NCBI GenBank assembly: GCA_963813345.1
Contig: CAWEYR010000014.1
Coordinates: forward strand, 113,561 to 177,560
Origin: CAWDDA01 sp963813345
GTDB lineage: Bacteria > Acidobacteriota > Blastocatellia > RBC074
Reading direction: 5' to 3'
Length of the DNA stretch: 64,000 bases
Below are positions 38,874 through 48,180 of the stretch, piece after piece. A program made the translations under genes and the position numbers. Numbering within the stretch: the stretch's first letter is position 1; each line of letters opens with the position of its first letter. The notes beneath the pieces are model-generated. The model saw only the letters and a program-made list of their open reading frames with translations, did not search any database and had not been told where the DNA came from.

Positions 38874-38903
38874 TTGCAACGTACGAAACGATTGTATTAT
38901 TAT
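38874..38903 (+). promoter_or_regulatory. Possible sigma-70 promoter of the nuo operon
   Basis: TTGCAA (38874-38879) and TATTAT (38898-38903) are separated by 18 bases, about 84 bases before the nuoA ATG. A CCACCGGTGG palindrome at 38921-38930 follows. Placement is plausible; hexamers are only moderate matches. Confidence 0.4.
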
Positions 38904-38986
38904 TATCAAGCTCATACGATCCACCGGTGGCAACCTCCTGAAATAGCTGATCCGAAAGCGACAAAAGGGCGGAGGGAGCGCGAATC

Positions 38987-39361
38987 ATGCAGGAGTATCT
39001 TCCGATACTGATCATATTTCTGGTTGCGGCAGGCTTTACTGGCGGCAACATCGTGCTCTCCCATTTCGTAGGGAGGCGCAAGGACACCCGAGCCAAGCTG
39101 ATGCCCTACGAATGCGGGATGGACCCGGTAGGCTCCGCTCATCAGAGATTCTCAGTAAAGTTCTTTCTTGTCGCGATGCTATTCATACTGTTTGATATAG
39201 AGGCGATTTTTCTGGTGCCGTGGGCGGTGGTGTTTAAGCGCCTGAGCGTGCAACTATCGCCAGGGTTTGTCTTTTTTGAGATGATGATCTTCATTGTCGT
39301 GCTCCTGGTCGGCTACATATATGTGTGGCGAAAAGGGATGTTCGACTGGAACCGGAGTTAA
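38987..39361 (+). CDS. nuoA: NADH-quinone oxidoreductase subunit A
   Basis: 124 residues with three membrane helices. Family marks: the loop KLMPYECGMDPVGSAHQRF, with the conserved Cys of the quinone-site loop, and helix 2 FFLVAMLFILFDIEAIFLVP. A strong GGAGGGAG lies 9 bases upstream of ATG 38987. Part of the membrane arm of complex I next to NuoH and the Q site. First gene of the nuo operon. Confidence 0.95.
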   Translation: MQEYLPILIIFLVAAGFTGGNIVLSHFVGRRKDTRAKLMPYECGMDPVGSAHQRFSVKFFLVAMLFILFDIEAIFLVPWAVVFKRLSVQLSPGFVFFEMMIFIVVLLVGYIYVWRKGMFDWNRS

Positions 39362-39389
39362 GCAGGAACCCCGGTTTAGGAGAGGGCAA

Positions 39390-39896
39390 ATGGGACTTGA
39401 AACCAAGATCGGCGAGGTATTGCCTGAGATCCTGACTACGCAGCTCGACTCTCTGGTGAATTGGGCGAGAAAGTCCAGTCTCTGGCCAGCGACCTTCGGG
39501 CTGGCGTGTTGTGCCATCGAAATGATGGCAGTCACCGATCCACGCCACGACCTCGCGCGGTTTGGAGCTGAGGTCTTTCGAGCCAGTCCCCGACAGGCCG
39601 ACGTTATGATCGTCTCCGGCCGTGTGTCAATTAAGATGGCACCCGTTCTTCGCCGAATCTATGACCAGATGCCGGAACCGAAATGGGTTATCTCGATGGG
39701 AGTTTGCGCTTCGGCTGGCGGGGTCTTCAACAATTACGCAATTGTGCAGGGTGTCGACAAGATCGTGCCTGTCGACGTCTACATTCCAGGTTGCCCACCA
39801 AGACCGGAGGGCCTCATTTACGCCGTCATGAAACTTCAGGAAAAGATCGAGCGTGAGTCAGCCTTCACAGCAGCAGACAGTGGCGAGGCGGCGTAA
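39390..39896 (+). CDS. nuoB: NADH-quinone oxidoreductase subunit B (N2 cluster)
   Basis: ATG 39390 preceded by GGAGAGGG gives 168 residues starting MGLETKIGEVLPEILTTQLD. Ligands of the N2 4Fe-4S cluster are all present: the adjacent Cys pair in FGLACCAIEMMA, Cys in SMGVCASAGGVF, and Cys in YIPGCPPRPEGL. It sits at the junction of the peripheral and membrane arms. Follows nuoA by 28 bases. Confidence 0.95.
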   Translation: MGLETKIGEVLPEILTTQLDSLVNWARKSSLWPATFGLACCAIEMMAVTDPRHDLARFGAEVFRASPRQADVMIVSGRVSIKMAPVLRRIYDQMPEPKWVISMGVCASAGGVFNNYAIVQGVDKIVPVDVYIPGCPPRPEGLIYAVMKLQEKIERESAFTAADSGEAA

Positions 39897-39899
39897 ACA

Positions 39900-40367
39900 A
39901 TGAGCCAGTCCAGCTATCCGGACGCGGCCTTACTGCGCAGCGTTGTCACCACCGGGATCGACGAAATCTCCGAGGCGCTCGGTGAGGTGACGGTGATTGC
40001 CAGGCGTGAAGGGCTGGTTCAGTTGTTGACACTTCTCCGAGACGATGCTCGTTTACAATTCAATTTTCTGAGTGATCTTTCAGCTGTTGATCTTGGCGAG
40101 TTCGCATCACCCAGATTCGGAGTTGCGTATCATTTATATTCACTGCCTCACAATCATCGGTTGCGCGTGAAGGTCTTTGTGGATGAGGATGACGCGGTAC
40201 TGCCATCTGTAACCGGTCTATGGTCAGCAGCGAATTGGCAGGAACGAGAAGTTTTCGACATGTTCGGGATCAGGTTTGACGGGCACCCTGATCTGCGCCG
40301 AATCCTGATGCCGGCGGACTATGAGGGACATCCTTTGAGGAAAGATTTTCCCGTGAAGGGTTATTAG
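39900..40367 (+). CDS. nuoC: NADH-quinone oxidoreductase subunit C
   Basis: 155 residues, a free NuoC (not fused to NuoD). The C-terminal signature is EREVFDMFGIRFDGHPDLRR followed by ILMPADYEGHPLRKDFPVKG. The start ATG lies 3 bases after the nuoB stop, so translation is coupled. Peripheral-arm subunit near the quinone site; binds no cofactor. Confidence 0.95.
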   Translation: MSQSSYPDAALLRSVVTTGIDEISEALGEVTVIARREGLVQLLTLLRDDARLQFNFLSDLSAVDLGEFASPRFGVAYHLYSLPHNHRLRVKVFVDEDDAVLPSVTGLWSAANWQEREVFDMFGIRFDGHPDLRRILMPADYEGHPLRKDFPVKGY

Positions 40368-40379
40368 GTTTAGCTCTTT

Positions 40380-41619
40380 ATGCAGACCAGGGAAATCGCA
40401 GTTCCAACTTCATCGATCGAAGCCTTCAGGCGTCCTGATCCGCTTGGCGATACGCGGATGACGGTATCGATGGGTCCACAGCATCCTTCGACTCACGGAG
40501 TCCTTCGTCTTGAACTGGTACTCGATGGTGAAACGGTGATCGAGGCGCGACCCGACATCGGCTATCTCCATACCGGTATGGAAAAGACGATGGAGCGGGA
40601 GAAATGGCAGCAGGTAGTTACCATCACTTGCCGCATGGACTACCTTAACTCGATGGGCAACGACCTTGGCTATTGCCTTGCTGTCGAAAAACTCCTCGGC
40701 GTCGAAGCTCCCCCACGTGCGCAGGTGTTAAGGGTATTGCTGACCGAGCTAAACCGCATCACGTCGCATCTTGTCTGGTTTGGCACGCATGGCATGGACA
40801 TTGGCGCGATGACCGCATTTTTTTACGCGTTCACGGAACGCGAACGAGTGCTCGATCTTTTTGAATGCGCCACGGGAGCCCGGTTCCATCAGAGCTATTT
40901 CAGTATTGGCGGCTGCCGCTCTGACGTGCCGGAGAATTTTGCCGGGCTGACGCGCGATTTTCTGGACACGTTTCCCCAGTTTCTCGTCGAGGCTCGAAAG
41001 CTTGGTGACGGGCAACCGCATTTTTCAGCGGCGCACAAAAGGTATAGGACGCATTTCAGCAAAGGACGCGATCGACTGGGGGCTTTCGGGGCCGTCGATC
41101 AGGGGCAGCGGTGTGAATTGGGACATACGCAAGTCGGAGCCCTATTCCGGCTACGAGACCTATGACTTCCATGTCCCCGTCTACCACGATGGTGATGTCT
41201 GGGCTCGTTATCTTGTCCGCATGGATGAGATGGAGGAGAGCTACAAGATTTGCCTTCAGGCACTTGACCGTCTGAAGACCGAGAAGGGACCGGTTCAGTC
41301 CGATCATCCGAAGCTTAAGCTCCCCGACCGGGATCTGATGAAGAAACACATTGATGTGATGATTCATCATTTTCTGCTGGCTTCGGAAGGTTTCACGGTT
41401 CCAATTGGCGAAGTCTACCTTCCAATTGAATCTGCACGCGGTGAGATTGGTTTTTATGTAGTCAGCGACGGTATGGAACGGCCATGGCGCGTGCGCGTAC
41501 GCGCGCCTTCCTTTATGAATCTCGCGGCGCTTCCCAAGCTATCGGAAGGGCAGTTGATTGCCGATGTCGTGGCAATCATAGGCAGCATTGACATCGTTCT
41601 CGGCGACGTAGATCGCTGA
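40380..41619 (+). CDS. nuoD: NADH-quinone oxidoreductase subunit D (frameshifted)
   Basis: About 412 residues. The first frame (40380-41165) has MGPQHPSTHGVLRLELVLDG, PDIGYLHTGMEKTMEREKW and the Q-site region RITSHLVWFGTHGMDIGA. The frame slips in the GG at 41004-41005; removing one G restores EARKLVTGNRIFQRRTKGIG and the second frame, which ends with MNLAALPKLSEGQLIADVVA and IDIVLGDVDR. Since NuoD is essential to complex I and the cure is a single base of a homopolymer, this is most likely a sequence error. Confidence 0.93.
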
Positions 41620-41650
41620 TGATCAAGGTGAAGTCCAGGGGTTCGAGTTC

Positions 41651-41725
41651 AACCACAAGCTGAAGCTTGAACTCAAACTGAAGGTTTCACCCACGAGGTT
41701 TGAGTTCAAGCTTTAGCTTGTGGTT
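41651..41725. repeat. Palindromic repeat, family A copy 4 (inverted order)
   Basis: Arms 41651-41678 (AACCACAAGCTGAAGCTTGA...) and 41698-41725 match over 28 bp with one mismatch. Here the GCTTGAAC arm comes first, the reverse of the other copies. It fills most of the gap between nuoD and nuoE. Confidence 0.88.
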
Positions 41726-41747
41726 GGTAGCGAGTCTTGTGATTGCT

Positions 41748-42212
41748 ATGTATTCCGAAGCAAACGAAAAGAAGATCGACGAGCTTCTGACGCGCTATCC
41801 AGTGAAGCGATCTGTCATCATCCCTGCGCTTTTCATTGCGCAGGAAGAACACGGTTACGTCACCGACGATGATGTGAAATATCTGGCCGCGAGACTTGAT
41901 CTGCGAGTGAATGAGGTCGAAGAGATCGTCACCTTCTACTCGATGTTCTCGCGAAAGCCGGTAGGGAAGTACAAGCTTCAGGTCTGTCGAACGCTTTCCT
42001 GCATGCTCAACGGAGCGCCCGAAGTCACCGAGCACTTGTGTTCGAAACTGGGAGTGAGGCTCGGGGAAACTACCAGGGATGGCAAGTTCACCGTAACTGA
42101 GGTTGAATGTCTTGGCTATTGTGACCTCGCACCTGTGCTCCAGGTGAACTTTACATATCACGAACAGGTGAACAAAGAATCGCTCGATAAGATCGTGGCA
42201 GGTCTTTCTTAA
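41748..42212 (+). CDS. nuoE: NADH-quinone oxidoreductase subunit E (2Fe-2S)
   Basis: ATG 41748 (MYSEANEKKIDELLTRYPVK) is used because the frame further upstream is repeat A. 154 residues. The thioredoxin-like 2Fe-2S site has Cys in VCRTLSCMLNG and in VECLGYCDLAPV. N-terminal helical part IIPALFIAQEEHGYVTDDDV is typical. Carries cluster N1a beside NuoF. Confidence 0.93.
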   Translation: MYSEANEKKIDELLTRYPVKRSVIIPALFIAQEEHGYVTDDDVKYLAARLDLRVNEVEEIVTFYSMFSRKPVGKYKLQVCRTLSCMLNGAPEVTEHLCSKLGVRLGETTRDGKFTVTEVECLGYCDLAPVLQVNFTYHEQVNKESLDKIVAGLS

Positions 42213-42228
42213 AGTTGCCTGACAGTTT

Positions 42229-43506
42229 ATGACCAAAGTTCTGACATCAAGGTTCCACCTCAAAGGAGAAGCCTGCGATATCGACGTCTATTTAAAGACC
42301 GGTGGATATCAGGGGCTCAAGAAAGCACTCAAAGAGTTCACGCCTGAAAAAATTACCGAAGAGGTGAAGAAATCAGTACTTCGTGGCCGCGGTGGAGCAG
42401 GCTTCCCGACGGGGCTGAAGTGGAGCTTCGTTCCCAAGGATTCGAAGCGGCCTAAGTATGTCGTCTGCAACGCTGACGAGTCGGAGCCAGGAACAGGAAA
42501 AGACCGCGATCTGATGCGCTTCGACCCTCACATGCTAATCGAGGGAATGGTGATCACCGCCTATGCATTGGGCGCCCTTGATAACTATATCTATATTCGC
42601 GGTGAGTACTGGTACATCAAAGATATTCTCGATCGTGCGATTGCTCAGGCTGAGGAGCGCGGCTTTCTTGGGAAGAATATTCTTGGCTCCGGCTTTGACT
42701 GCAACCTCTACACGCATCCCGGTGCGGGCGCGTACATCTGCGGGGAAGAGACTGCACTGCTCGAATCGCTTGAAGGCAAGCGTGGGCATCCCAGGCTCAA
42801 GCCGCCGTTTCCGGCCGTGGTTGGCCTCTATGGCGGTCCTACAGTTGTCAATAATGTTGAGACGCTCGCGGCTGTCCCGTGGATCATCGAGAATGGTGGT
42901 GAAGCCTACAAAGCTCTGGGAACCGAGAAAAGCGGCGGGACAAAACTCCTTACAGTGAGCGGGCACGTCGAGAAGCCGGGCAATTATGAAGTCCCAATGG
43001 GCTATCCCCTGATGAAGCTGATCCACGAGGATTGCGGTGGAATCAAGGGGGGTAAAAAGCTGAAGGCGGTCATACCTGGCGGCTCTTCAGTTCCAGTTCT
43101 GACTGCGGAAGAGTGTGAGAACGCCAACCTTGATTACGAGTCGATGGTGACAGCCGGGTCGATGCTCGGATCTGGCGGTCTGATAGTCATGGATGAGACG
43201 ACTGACATCTTCGAGACGACCCGAAATCTTACCCATTTTTATCACCACGAATCCTGCGGTTGGTGCACACCGTGTCGCGAGGGAACGCGGTGGCTCGAGA
43301 ACGTTTTTGACCGAATGCACCGGTTCGAAGGGAAAGCAGGCGACATTGAACTTCTTCACGAGCTGGCTGACAAGATCCTGGGAAAGAGTTTCTGCCCTCT
43401 CGGTGACGCCGCGGCAATGCCAGTTCAATCAGCGATCGACAAGTTCAGACCGGACTTTGAGCGACGGATCAAGCTCGACCTCGTACAGATTCAGGCTGCG
43501 GATTAG
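42229..43506 (+). CDS. nuoF: NADH-quinone oxidoreductase subunit F (NADH and FMN binding)
   Basis: 425 residues, intact. FMN/NADH-site glycine-rich motif LRGRGGAGFPTGLKWSF, VCNADESEPGTGKDRD, and the second motif GAGAYICGEETALLESLEGK. The N3 4Fe-4S Cys set is ESCGWCTPCREG plus Cys in KSFCPLGDAAAMPV. It oxidises NADH and passes electrons through FMN. Starts 16 bases after nuoE. Confidence 0.96.
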   Translation: MTKVLTSRFHLKGEACDIDVYLKTGGYQGLKKALKEFTPEKITEEVKKSVLRGRGGAGFPTGLKWSFVPKDSKRPKYVVCNADESEPGTGKDRDLMRFDPHMLIEGMVITAYALGALDNYIYIRGEYWYIKDILDRAIAQAEERGFLGKNILGSGFDCNLYTHPGAGAYICGEETALLESLEGKRGHPRLKPPFPAVVGLYGGPTVVNNVETLAAVPWIIENGGEAYKALGTEKSGGTKLLTVSGHVEKPGNYEVPMGYPLMKLIHEDCGGIKGGKKLKAVIPGGSSVPVLTAEECENANLDYESMVTAGSMLGSGGLIVMDETTDIFETTRNLTHFYHHESCGWCTPCREGTRWLENVFDRMHRFEGKAGDIELLHELADKILGKSFCPLGDAAAMPVQSAIDKFRPDFERRIKLDLVQIQAAD

Positions 43507-43522
43507 TTAAAGCGATTCTTTA

Positions 43523-45898
43523 ATGGAAACAGTCAAACTGACGATTGATGGACAGGAAGTTTCGGCTCCAAAAGGCGAGCTTCTAATTGAAGTGTGCGAG
43601 ATGAACGGCATCTATCTGCCGCGCTTCTGCCATTTCCGGGGACTGACGCCGCAGGCATCCTGCAGGATGTGTGTCGTTCGTGTTGAAAAAATGCCGAAGC
43701 TTCAGACGGCATGCAGTATGCCGATCACGGACGGAATGATCGTGACAACGAATTCGGATGAAGTCGAAGATGTGCGGAGCGCGATGATCGAATTCCTCCT
43801 CGCTAACCATCCGGTCGACTGTCCGGTCTGCGATCGTGCGGGTGAATGCGAGCTTCAGGACCAGACGTTCGGATTTGGTGAAGATCGAACCCGTTCGCAG
43901 TTTGACGACAAGGAGCCAACGCTCGAGCGCCAAATTGCTCCTTTCATCTATAACGACCCGCAGCGATGCGTGACCTGCAAGCGATGTACGCGTGTTTGCG
44001 AAGAGTGGATGGACGAGTTTGCGATCACAACCGTCAACCGGGGCTCGCATACGCTTATCAGTTCATTTGGCGGGTGGGTTGAATGCTCTGATTGCGGCAA
44101 TTGTGTCGATGTTTGCCCGACAGGTACGCTGCTTCACGTCCCGTACAAATATATTGCGCGGCCCTGGGACCTGAAGCAGACCCCGACGATATGCAACTTC
44201 TGCTCTGACGGATGCTCGATCCTGGCTGGAACGCGAAGCGAAACGCTGATCCGCGCGGTCGCTCGCGATGGACGGGGTCGAACAGCGGGTGGAATCAATC
44301 ACGACTTTCTTTGTGCACTCGGGCGCTATACGGTCGATCTGGTTCACAGTCCTGAACGCATCGATAGGCCGATGATCCGGCGAGGCGAGCATCTAGTCCC
44401 CACAACATGGGATGACGCCCTGGCCTTTGCCGCCGACCGTCTCGCACAGGTGAAAAAGACTCATGGCAACGATTCAATCGGGTTCGTTACGTCTCCGCGC
44501 CTACTTAATGAAGACCAGTTTGTGATCAAGCGGTTGGCGAATGAAGTCATTGGCACGTCCAGGGTTGGCTTTCATCACGATCAGGACGAGATCGATTTCA
44601 CCTCGTTCTTCAAACATGGCTCGCCGGTGATTGCATCTCAGGAGCACATTCAGAATGCCGATGTGATTCTGCTGGTAGGCTCAGATCCCAACGAAGAAAA
44701 CCCGTTGACGGCTTTTTCAATCCGGTGGGCTGTGCGCCAGAGTTCGGCTCGTCTGTTCATGGTGAATGCCGTACCAAGCCGCCTCGAGAGACAGGCGGAG
44801 ATCGCGCTCAGGGTTCGCGAGGGCAGCGAGGGAGCCGTGATTCTTTCGCTTATCGATCCGGACTCGATCGCGAAGGCGGCCGATGCCATGGGGGTCGAGA
44901 AGAGCGACGTTGAGAAAATCAGGTCAGCGATTGAGGAGAACGCGCGCGTAGTTGTTGTCTTTGGTGATGAGTTGCGCGGTGCAGCGCTTGAAGCACTCGC
45001 GCTTCTCGAGTCAACCTTGCCGGATAAGCCAGAGCGTGCAACCGAAGCGAAGAAGGCTCACCTCGACGCACTTTCAAGACAGGTTCGTTCGACAAACTCT
45101 ACAAACAAGCCTGCGGTCAACGATAATCCTTTCACGTCCATTGTTGCGCGTCCGACGCTTGAGGTTGGAGCCGAACCGGCCCGTACGAGCACAAAGTTTT
45201 CGTTTGTACCGCTGGCGAGGTATTCAAACTCACTTGGTGCAGTTCAAATGGGACTGAAGCCAATCAGCGCGAGCGGTTCGAATGTGAAGGCAATGTACAT
45301 AGCGGGCGAGGATGTGATCGGAAAAGGAGGTGAGACTGAGAAGCTCGACCTTCTAATCGTTCAGGAGATGTTTCTTACAGAGACGGCAAAGGCCGCTGAC
45401 GTGGTGTTCCCAAGTACGAGCTTTGCCGAAAGCCAGGGTACGCAGGTAAACAACGGCTCTCAGGTACAGCTTGTGCGCCGTGTGATTCCGCCCGTAGGCC
45501 AGGCGCGGCAGGACTGGGTCATAGCTGCGCTCGTAGCCAAAGCAATGGGGCATGATTTCGGCTATCAGAATCAGGTCAGGCTGGTGTTCAAGAACATCTC
45601 GGAGACGGTCGATGGATATTCCGGACTGTCGCACAATCGGTTGGCAGCTGAAGGCGCTCTTCAGGTTCAAGCTACCGGCGCTATCTCGATTGACCGTTCT
45701 GACGTCGTAAAGCGCCTGTCAGCCGATGTCGCTGCAGTTGATCATAACCGTTCGATTGATCACGCGCCTCTGACGGCCAAGGCAGGCGCGAGGCTTCATC
45801 AGCGCTACGTACAGCTGACCAGATATTCAGAGATGTTTAGCCCGGCGCGAAACGAGTCGCGACTCGAAGAGCGAGAGCCGCTCGTCTTTCCCGCGTGA
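43523..45898 (+). CDS. nuoG: NADH-quinone oxidoreductase subunit G
   Basis: 791 residues, intact. N-terminal 2Fe-2S domain (YLPRFCHFRGL, then ASCRMCVVRVEK), the His/Cys3 site NHPVDCPVCDRAGECELQ, two 4Fe-4S motifs (CVTCKRCTRVCEEW; CSDCGNCVDVCPTG), and a further Cys motif ICNFCSDGCSILAG at the start of the molybdopterin-type domain (FVTSPRLLNEDQFVIKRLAN; ADVVFPSTSFAESQGT). The last of these suggests that the extra N7-type cluster is kept. No molybdenum cofactor is expected in this subunit. Confidence 0.95.
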   Translation: METVKLTIDGQEVSAPKGELLIEVCEMNGIYLPRFCHFRGLTPQASCRMCVVRVEKMPKLQTACSMPITDGMIVTTNSDEVEDVRSAMIEFLLANHPVDCPVCDRAGECELQDQTFGFGEDRTRSQFDDKEPTLERQIAPFIYNDPQRCVTCKRCTRVCEEWMDEFAITTVNRGSHTLISSFGGWVECSDCGNCVDVCPTGTLLHVPYKYIARPWDLKQTPTICNFCSDGCSILAGTRSETLIRAVARDGRGRTAGGINHDFLCALGRYTVDLVHSPERIDRPMIRRGEHLVPTTWDDALAFAADRLAQVKKTHGNDSIGFVTSPRLLNEDQFVIKRLANEVIGTSRVGFHHDQDEIDFTSFFKHGSPVIASQEHIQNADVILLVGSDPNEENPLTAFSIRWAVRQSSARLFMVNAVPSRLERQAEIALRVREGSEGAVILSLIDPDSIAKAADAMGVEKSDVEKIRSAIEENARVVVVFGDELRGAALEALALLESTLPDKPERATEAKKAHLDALSRQVRSTNSTNKPAVNDNPFTSIVARPTLEVGAEPARTSTKFSFVPLARYSNSLGAVQMGLKPISASGSNVKAMYIAGEDVIGKGGETEKLDLLIVQEMFLTETAKAADVVFPSTSFAESQGTQVNNGSQVQLVRRVIPPVGQARQDWVIAALVAKAMGHDFGYQNQVRLVFKNISETVDGYSGLSHNRLAAEGALQVQATGAISIDRSDVVKRLSADVAAVDHNRSIDHAPLTAKAGARLHQRYVQLTRYSEMFSPARNESRLEEREPLVFPA

Positions 45899-45899
45899 G

Positions 45900-46143
45900 C
45901 AGTACGCTGGGAGGCGTCAAAGAGCTGTAGCCTGGCGCGTTGCGGCTGCGTGACCCTGCGGCGTTGCAAGCTAGAAGCGTTCGGAAAGGATGCGAGAACG
46001 CGCCATCGACGGCTGAAAGTTCGAGTCATTTCTGCATCGCCGCCGATCGCCAATGGCGACGGCGATAAGGTCCATACGGGTTCGAAGCTGCAACCCATGG
46101 CTAAGTTCTTGCACCGCTCGCGGCCAGGCTTCGGTCTGGCACG
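45900..46143. repeat. Decayed family B element between nuoG and nuoH
   Basis: The right part, GGGTTCGAAGCTGCAACCCA-TGGCTAAGTTCTTGCACCGCTCGCGG, aligns with the right arm of the intact family B copies (GGGTTTCGAAGACTCAACCC-CTGGCTACGTTCTCGCACCGCTCCGCGG). GGATGCGAGAA occurs in the centre as well. The left arm is hard to recognise. No gene lies in this 265-base gap. Confidence 0.65.
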
Positions 46144-46197
46144 GCGTTCCTTGGTTCGTAAGTATGTCGATCACCGTCACTTGATGCGGGATTCCTG

Positions 46198-47199
46198 GTG
46201 GGAGCGGCCATCAAGGTCGTCGTAATTTTTCACGTCGTCCTCATCATCGTCGCGTACATGGTTCTTGCGGAGCGGCGCGTGCTGGCGTTTATTCAGAACC
46301 GGCTCGGGCCAAACAGAGTGGGACCGCAAGGTCTTCTTCAACCATTCGCTGATCTCATCAAGTTCATATTCAAGGAAGATTTGATTCCGCTGGCGGCGAA
46401 CAAGAGACTCTACCTCTTAGCGCCGTTTGTGACTCTCGTTCCTGCCTTGATGGTGATGATCGTCTATCCGTTCGGTCCGACGATTACCCTTCCGTTCATT
46501 GGCGAGGTCAACTTCTATGTGACGCGGTTGAACGTTGGCTTGCTTTACGTCTTTGCGCTCACGAGTCTCGGAGTCTATGGGATTGTACTTGCCGGCTGGT
46601 CATCGAATTCGAAGTACAGCCTGCTTGGAGGTTTGCGCTCATCGGCGCAGATGGTGAGCTACGAGCTAAGCCTCTCTCTTTCCGTTATCGGTGTTGTGCT
46701 GCAAGCCGGTTCATTGGATCTGGTCACAATTGTTGAGAATCAATCACGCTGGGGCGGGATGGGATGGCACCTCTTCTGGTTTCAGGGCCTCGGCTTTTTG
46801 ATTTATCTGATCAGCGCGATCGCCGAAACGAATCGTGTTCCCTTCGACCTCCCTGAAGCGGAAACCGAACTGGTGGCCGGTTTCCATACAGAATACAGCT
46901 CAATGAAGTTCGCACTCTTCTTTATGGCGGAATATTGCGCCATGTTTTCTGTCTCGGTTCTGGCGACGGTTCTCTTTCTTGGCGGTTGGAACGGGCCACT
47001 GGTCAGCCAGTTTCCGTGGCTCGGACCAATATACTTTCTGGCGAAGGTCTTCTTTTTCATCTTTCTCTATATCTGGTTGAGAGGAACGCTGCCGCGCTTC
47101 CGGTACGACCAGTTAATGAACTTCGGTTGGAAAGTTCTTCTTCCGGCGGCGCTGTTGAATATTGTGATTTCTGCAGCAATCGGGGTGTTCGCTCTTTAA
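46198..47199 (+). CDS. nuoH: NADH-quinone oxidoreductase subunit H (N-terminus uncertain)
   Basis: 333 residues from GTG 46198. Eight membrane helices and the family motifs LAERRVLAFIQNRLGPNRVG, IYLISAIAETNRVPFDLPEA and ETELVAGFHTEYSSMKFALF. The start may be wrong: ATG 46164 opens MSITVT and hits a stop after six codons, while the nuoH frame reads LDAGFLVGAAIKVVVIFHVV in the same place, so a one-base error could hide a start at 46164. NuoH forms the quinone chamber roof with NuoB and NuoD. Confidence 0.92.
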   Translation: MGAAIKVVVIFHVVLIIVAYMVLAERRVLAFIQNRLGPNRVGPQGLLQPFADLIKFIFKEDLIPLAANKRLYLLAPFVTLVPALMVMIVYPFGPTITLPFIGEVNFYVTRLNVGLLYVFALTSLGVYGIVLAGWSSNSKYSLLGGLRSSAQMVSYELSLSLSVIGVVLQAGSLDLVTIVENQSRWGGMGWHLFWFQGLGFLIYLISAIAETNRVPFDLPEAETELVAGFHTEYSSMKFALFFMAEYCAMFSVSVLATVLFLGGWNGPLVSQFPWLGPIYFLAKVFFFIFLYIWLRGTLPRFRYDQLMNFGWKVLLPAALLNIVISAAIGVFAL

Positions 47200-47229
47200 G
47201 ACTTAAGAGCCTCCAGGGTTATTCCTTTT

Positions 47230-47826
47230 ATGGAAATTCTTTTCTTTCTACTCGCGCTGATGGCTGTTGGTTCCGCTCTAAGTGTCATCCTTCAGCGCAA
47301 TCCGATCTATAGCGCCATCGGGTTGATTGTAACGCTCTGCTCGCTCGCGGGTCTCTTCCTGACGCTGGCTGCTCAATTCATCGCAGCGATACAGATTGTC
47401 GTCTATGCGGGCGCAATCATGGTTCTTTTTGTCTTTGTGATCATGTTGCTCAATGTGCGTGCAGAAGAGGCGAAGCTCGACCGGCAGAAGTTTCTCAAGT
47501 GGTTGGCACTCCCGTTGTTCGTCGCCCTGTTAGGTGAAGTTTACTACGTCATTCGCACCGTTTCTGATCTTCCACCGCCGTTGGCGCCGACAGGAAGCGC
47601 GCCACCGGAAACAATTCTTGGAACCGTCGAATCGATCGGCACTGCGATGTTTACGACATACCTGCTGCCGTTTGAGGCAACTTCAGTTCTCATCCTCATG
47701 GCGATTGTCGGTGCAATGCATCTTGCGCGGCGTGAAAAGGCGATGCCGAGTTCGGAGAAGGACAGTCGGTCAGACGTTCCAGTAGCCCCGGAGGAGACGG
47801 ACGAGCTGGCTGGAGTAGGGCGTTAG
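47230..47826 (+). CDS. nuoJ: NADH-quinone oxidoreductase subunit J
   Basis: 198 residues, five helices. Family mark: the third helix IQIVVYAGAIMVLFVFVIML with its conserved Glu-free but Gly-rich pi-bulge segment. The C-terminal tail beyond LARREKAMPS is hydrophilic. Only 30 bases separate it from nuoH, so the usual nuoI gene is absent at this position. Confidence 0.93.
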   Translation: MEILFFLLALMAVGSALSVILQRNPIYSAIGLIVTLCSLAGLFLTLAAQFIAAIQIVVYAGAIMVLFVFVIMLLNVRAEEAKLDRQKFLKWLALPLFVALLGEVYYVIRTVSDLPPPLAPTGSAPPETILGTVESIGTAMFTTYLLPFEATSVLILMAIVGAMHLARREKAMPSSEKDSRSDVPVAPEETDELAGVGR

Positions 47827-47846
47827 TTGTTCCGGAGAGACTGATA

Positions 47847-48149
47847 ATGATTCCACTTTCATGGTATCTGGCGTTGAGCGCTGTCATTTTTTCGATCGGA
47901 GTTGCTGGCGTTCTCATTCAACGGAATGTGATCGTTTTGTTCATGTGTATTGAGCTCATGCTCAACGCTGTCAATTTGACCTTCGTGGCATTCTCACGCT
48001 ATCTCGGCAACGCTTCAGGGCAGCTATTTGTGTTTGTCGTGATGGCAGTAGCGGCGGCCGAGGCGGCCGTCGGCCTGGCGATCATCATTTCACTTTTCAG
48101 GAACCGGGAAACACTGAACGTCGACGAAGCCGATCTTCTCAAGCTGTGA
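47847..48149 (+). CDS. nuoK: NADH-quinone oxidoreductase subunit K
   Basis: 100 residues, three helices: IPLSWYLALSAVIFSIGVAG, then IVLFMCIELMLNAVNLTFVA with the conserved Glu, then FVVMAVAAAEAAVGLAIIIS with the second conserved Glu. Exactly the family length. Lies 20 bases after nuoJ. Confidence 0.96.
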   Translation: MIPLSWYLALSAVIFSIGVAGVLIQRNVIVLFMCIELMLNAVNLTFVAFSRYLGNASGQLFVFVVMAVAAAEAAVGLAIIISLFRNRETLNVDEADLLKL

Positions 48150-48180
48150 CCAGCGCTCCGAGGATGCACTTAAAACTGAT

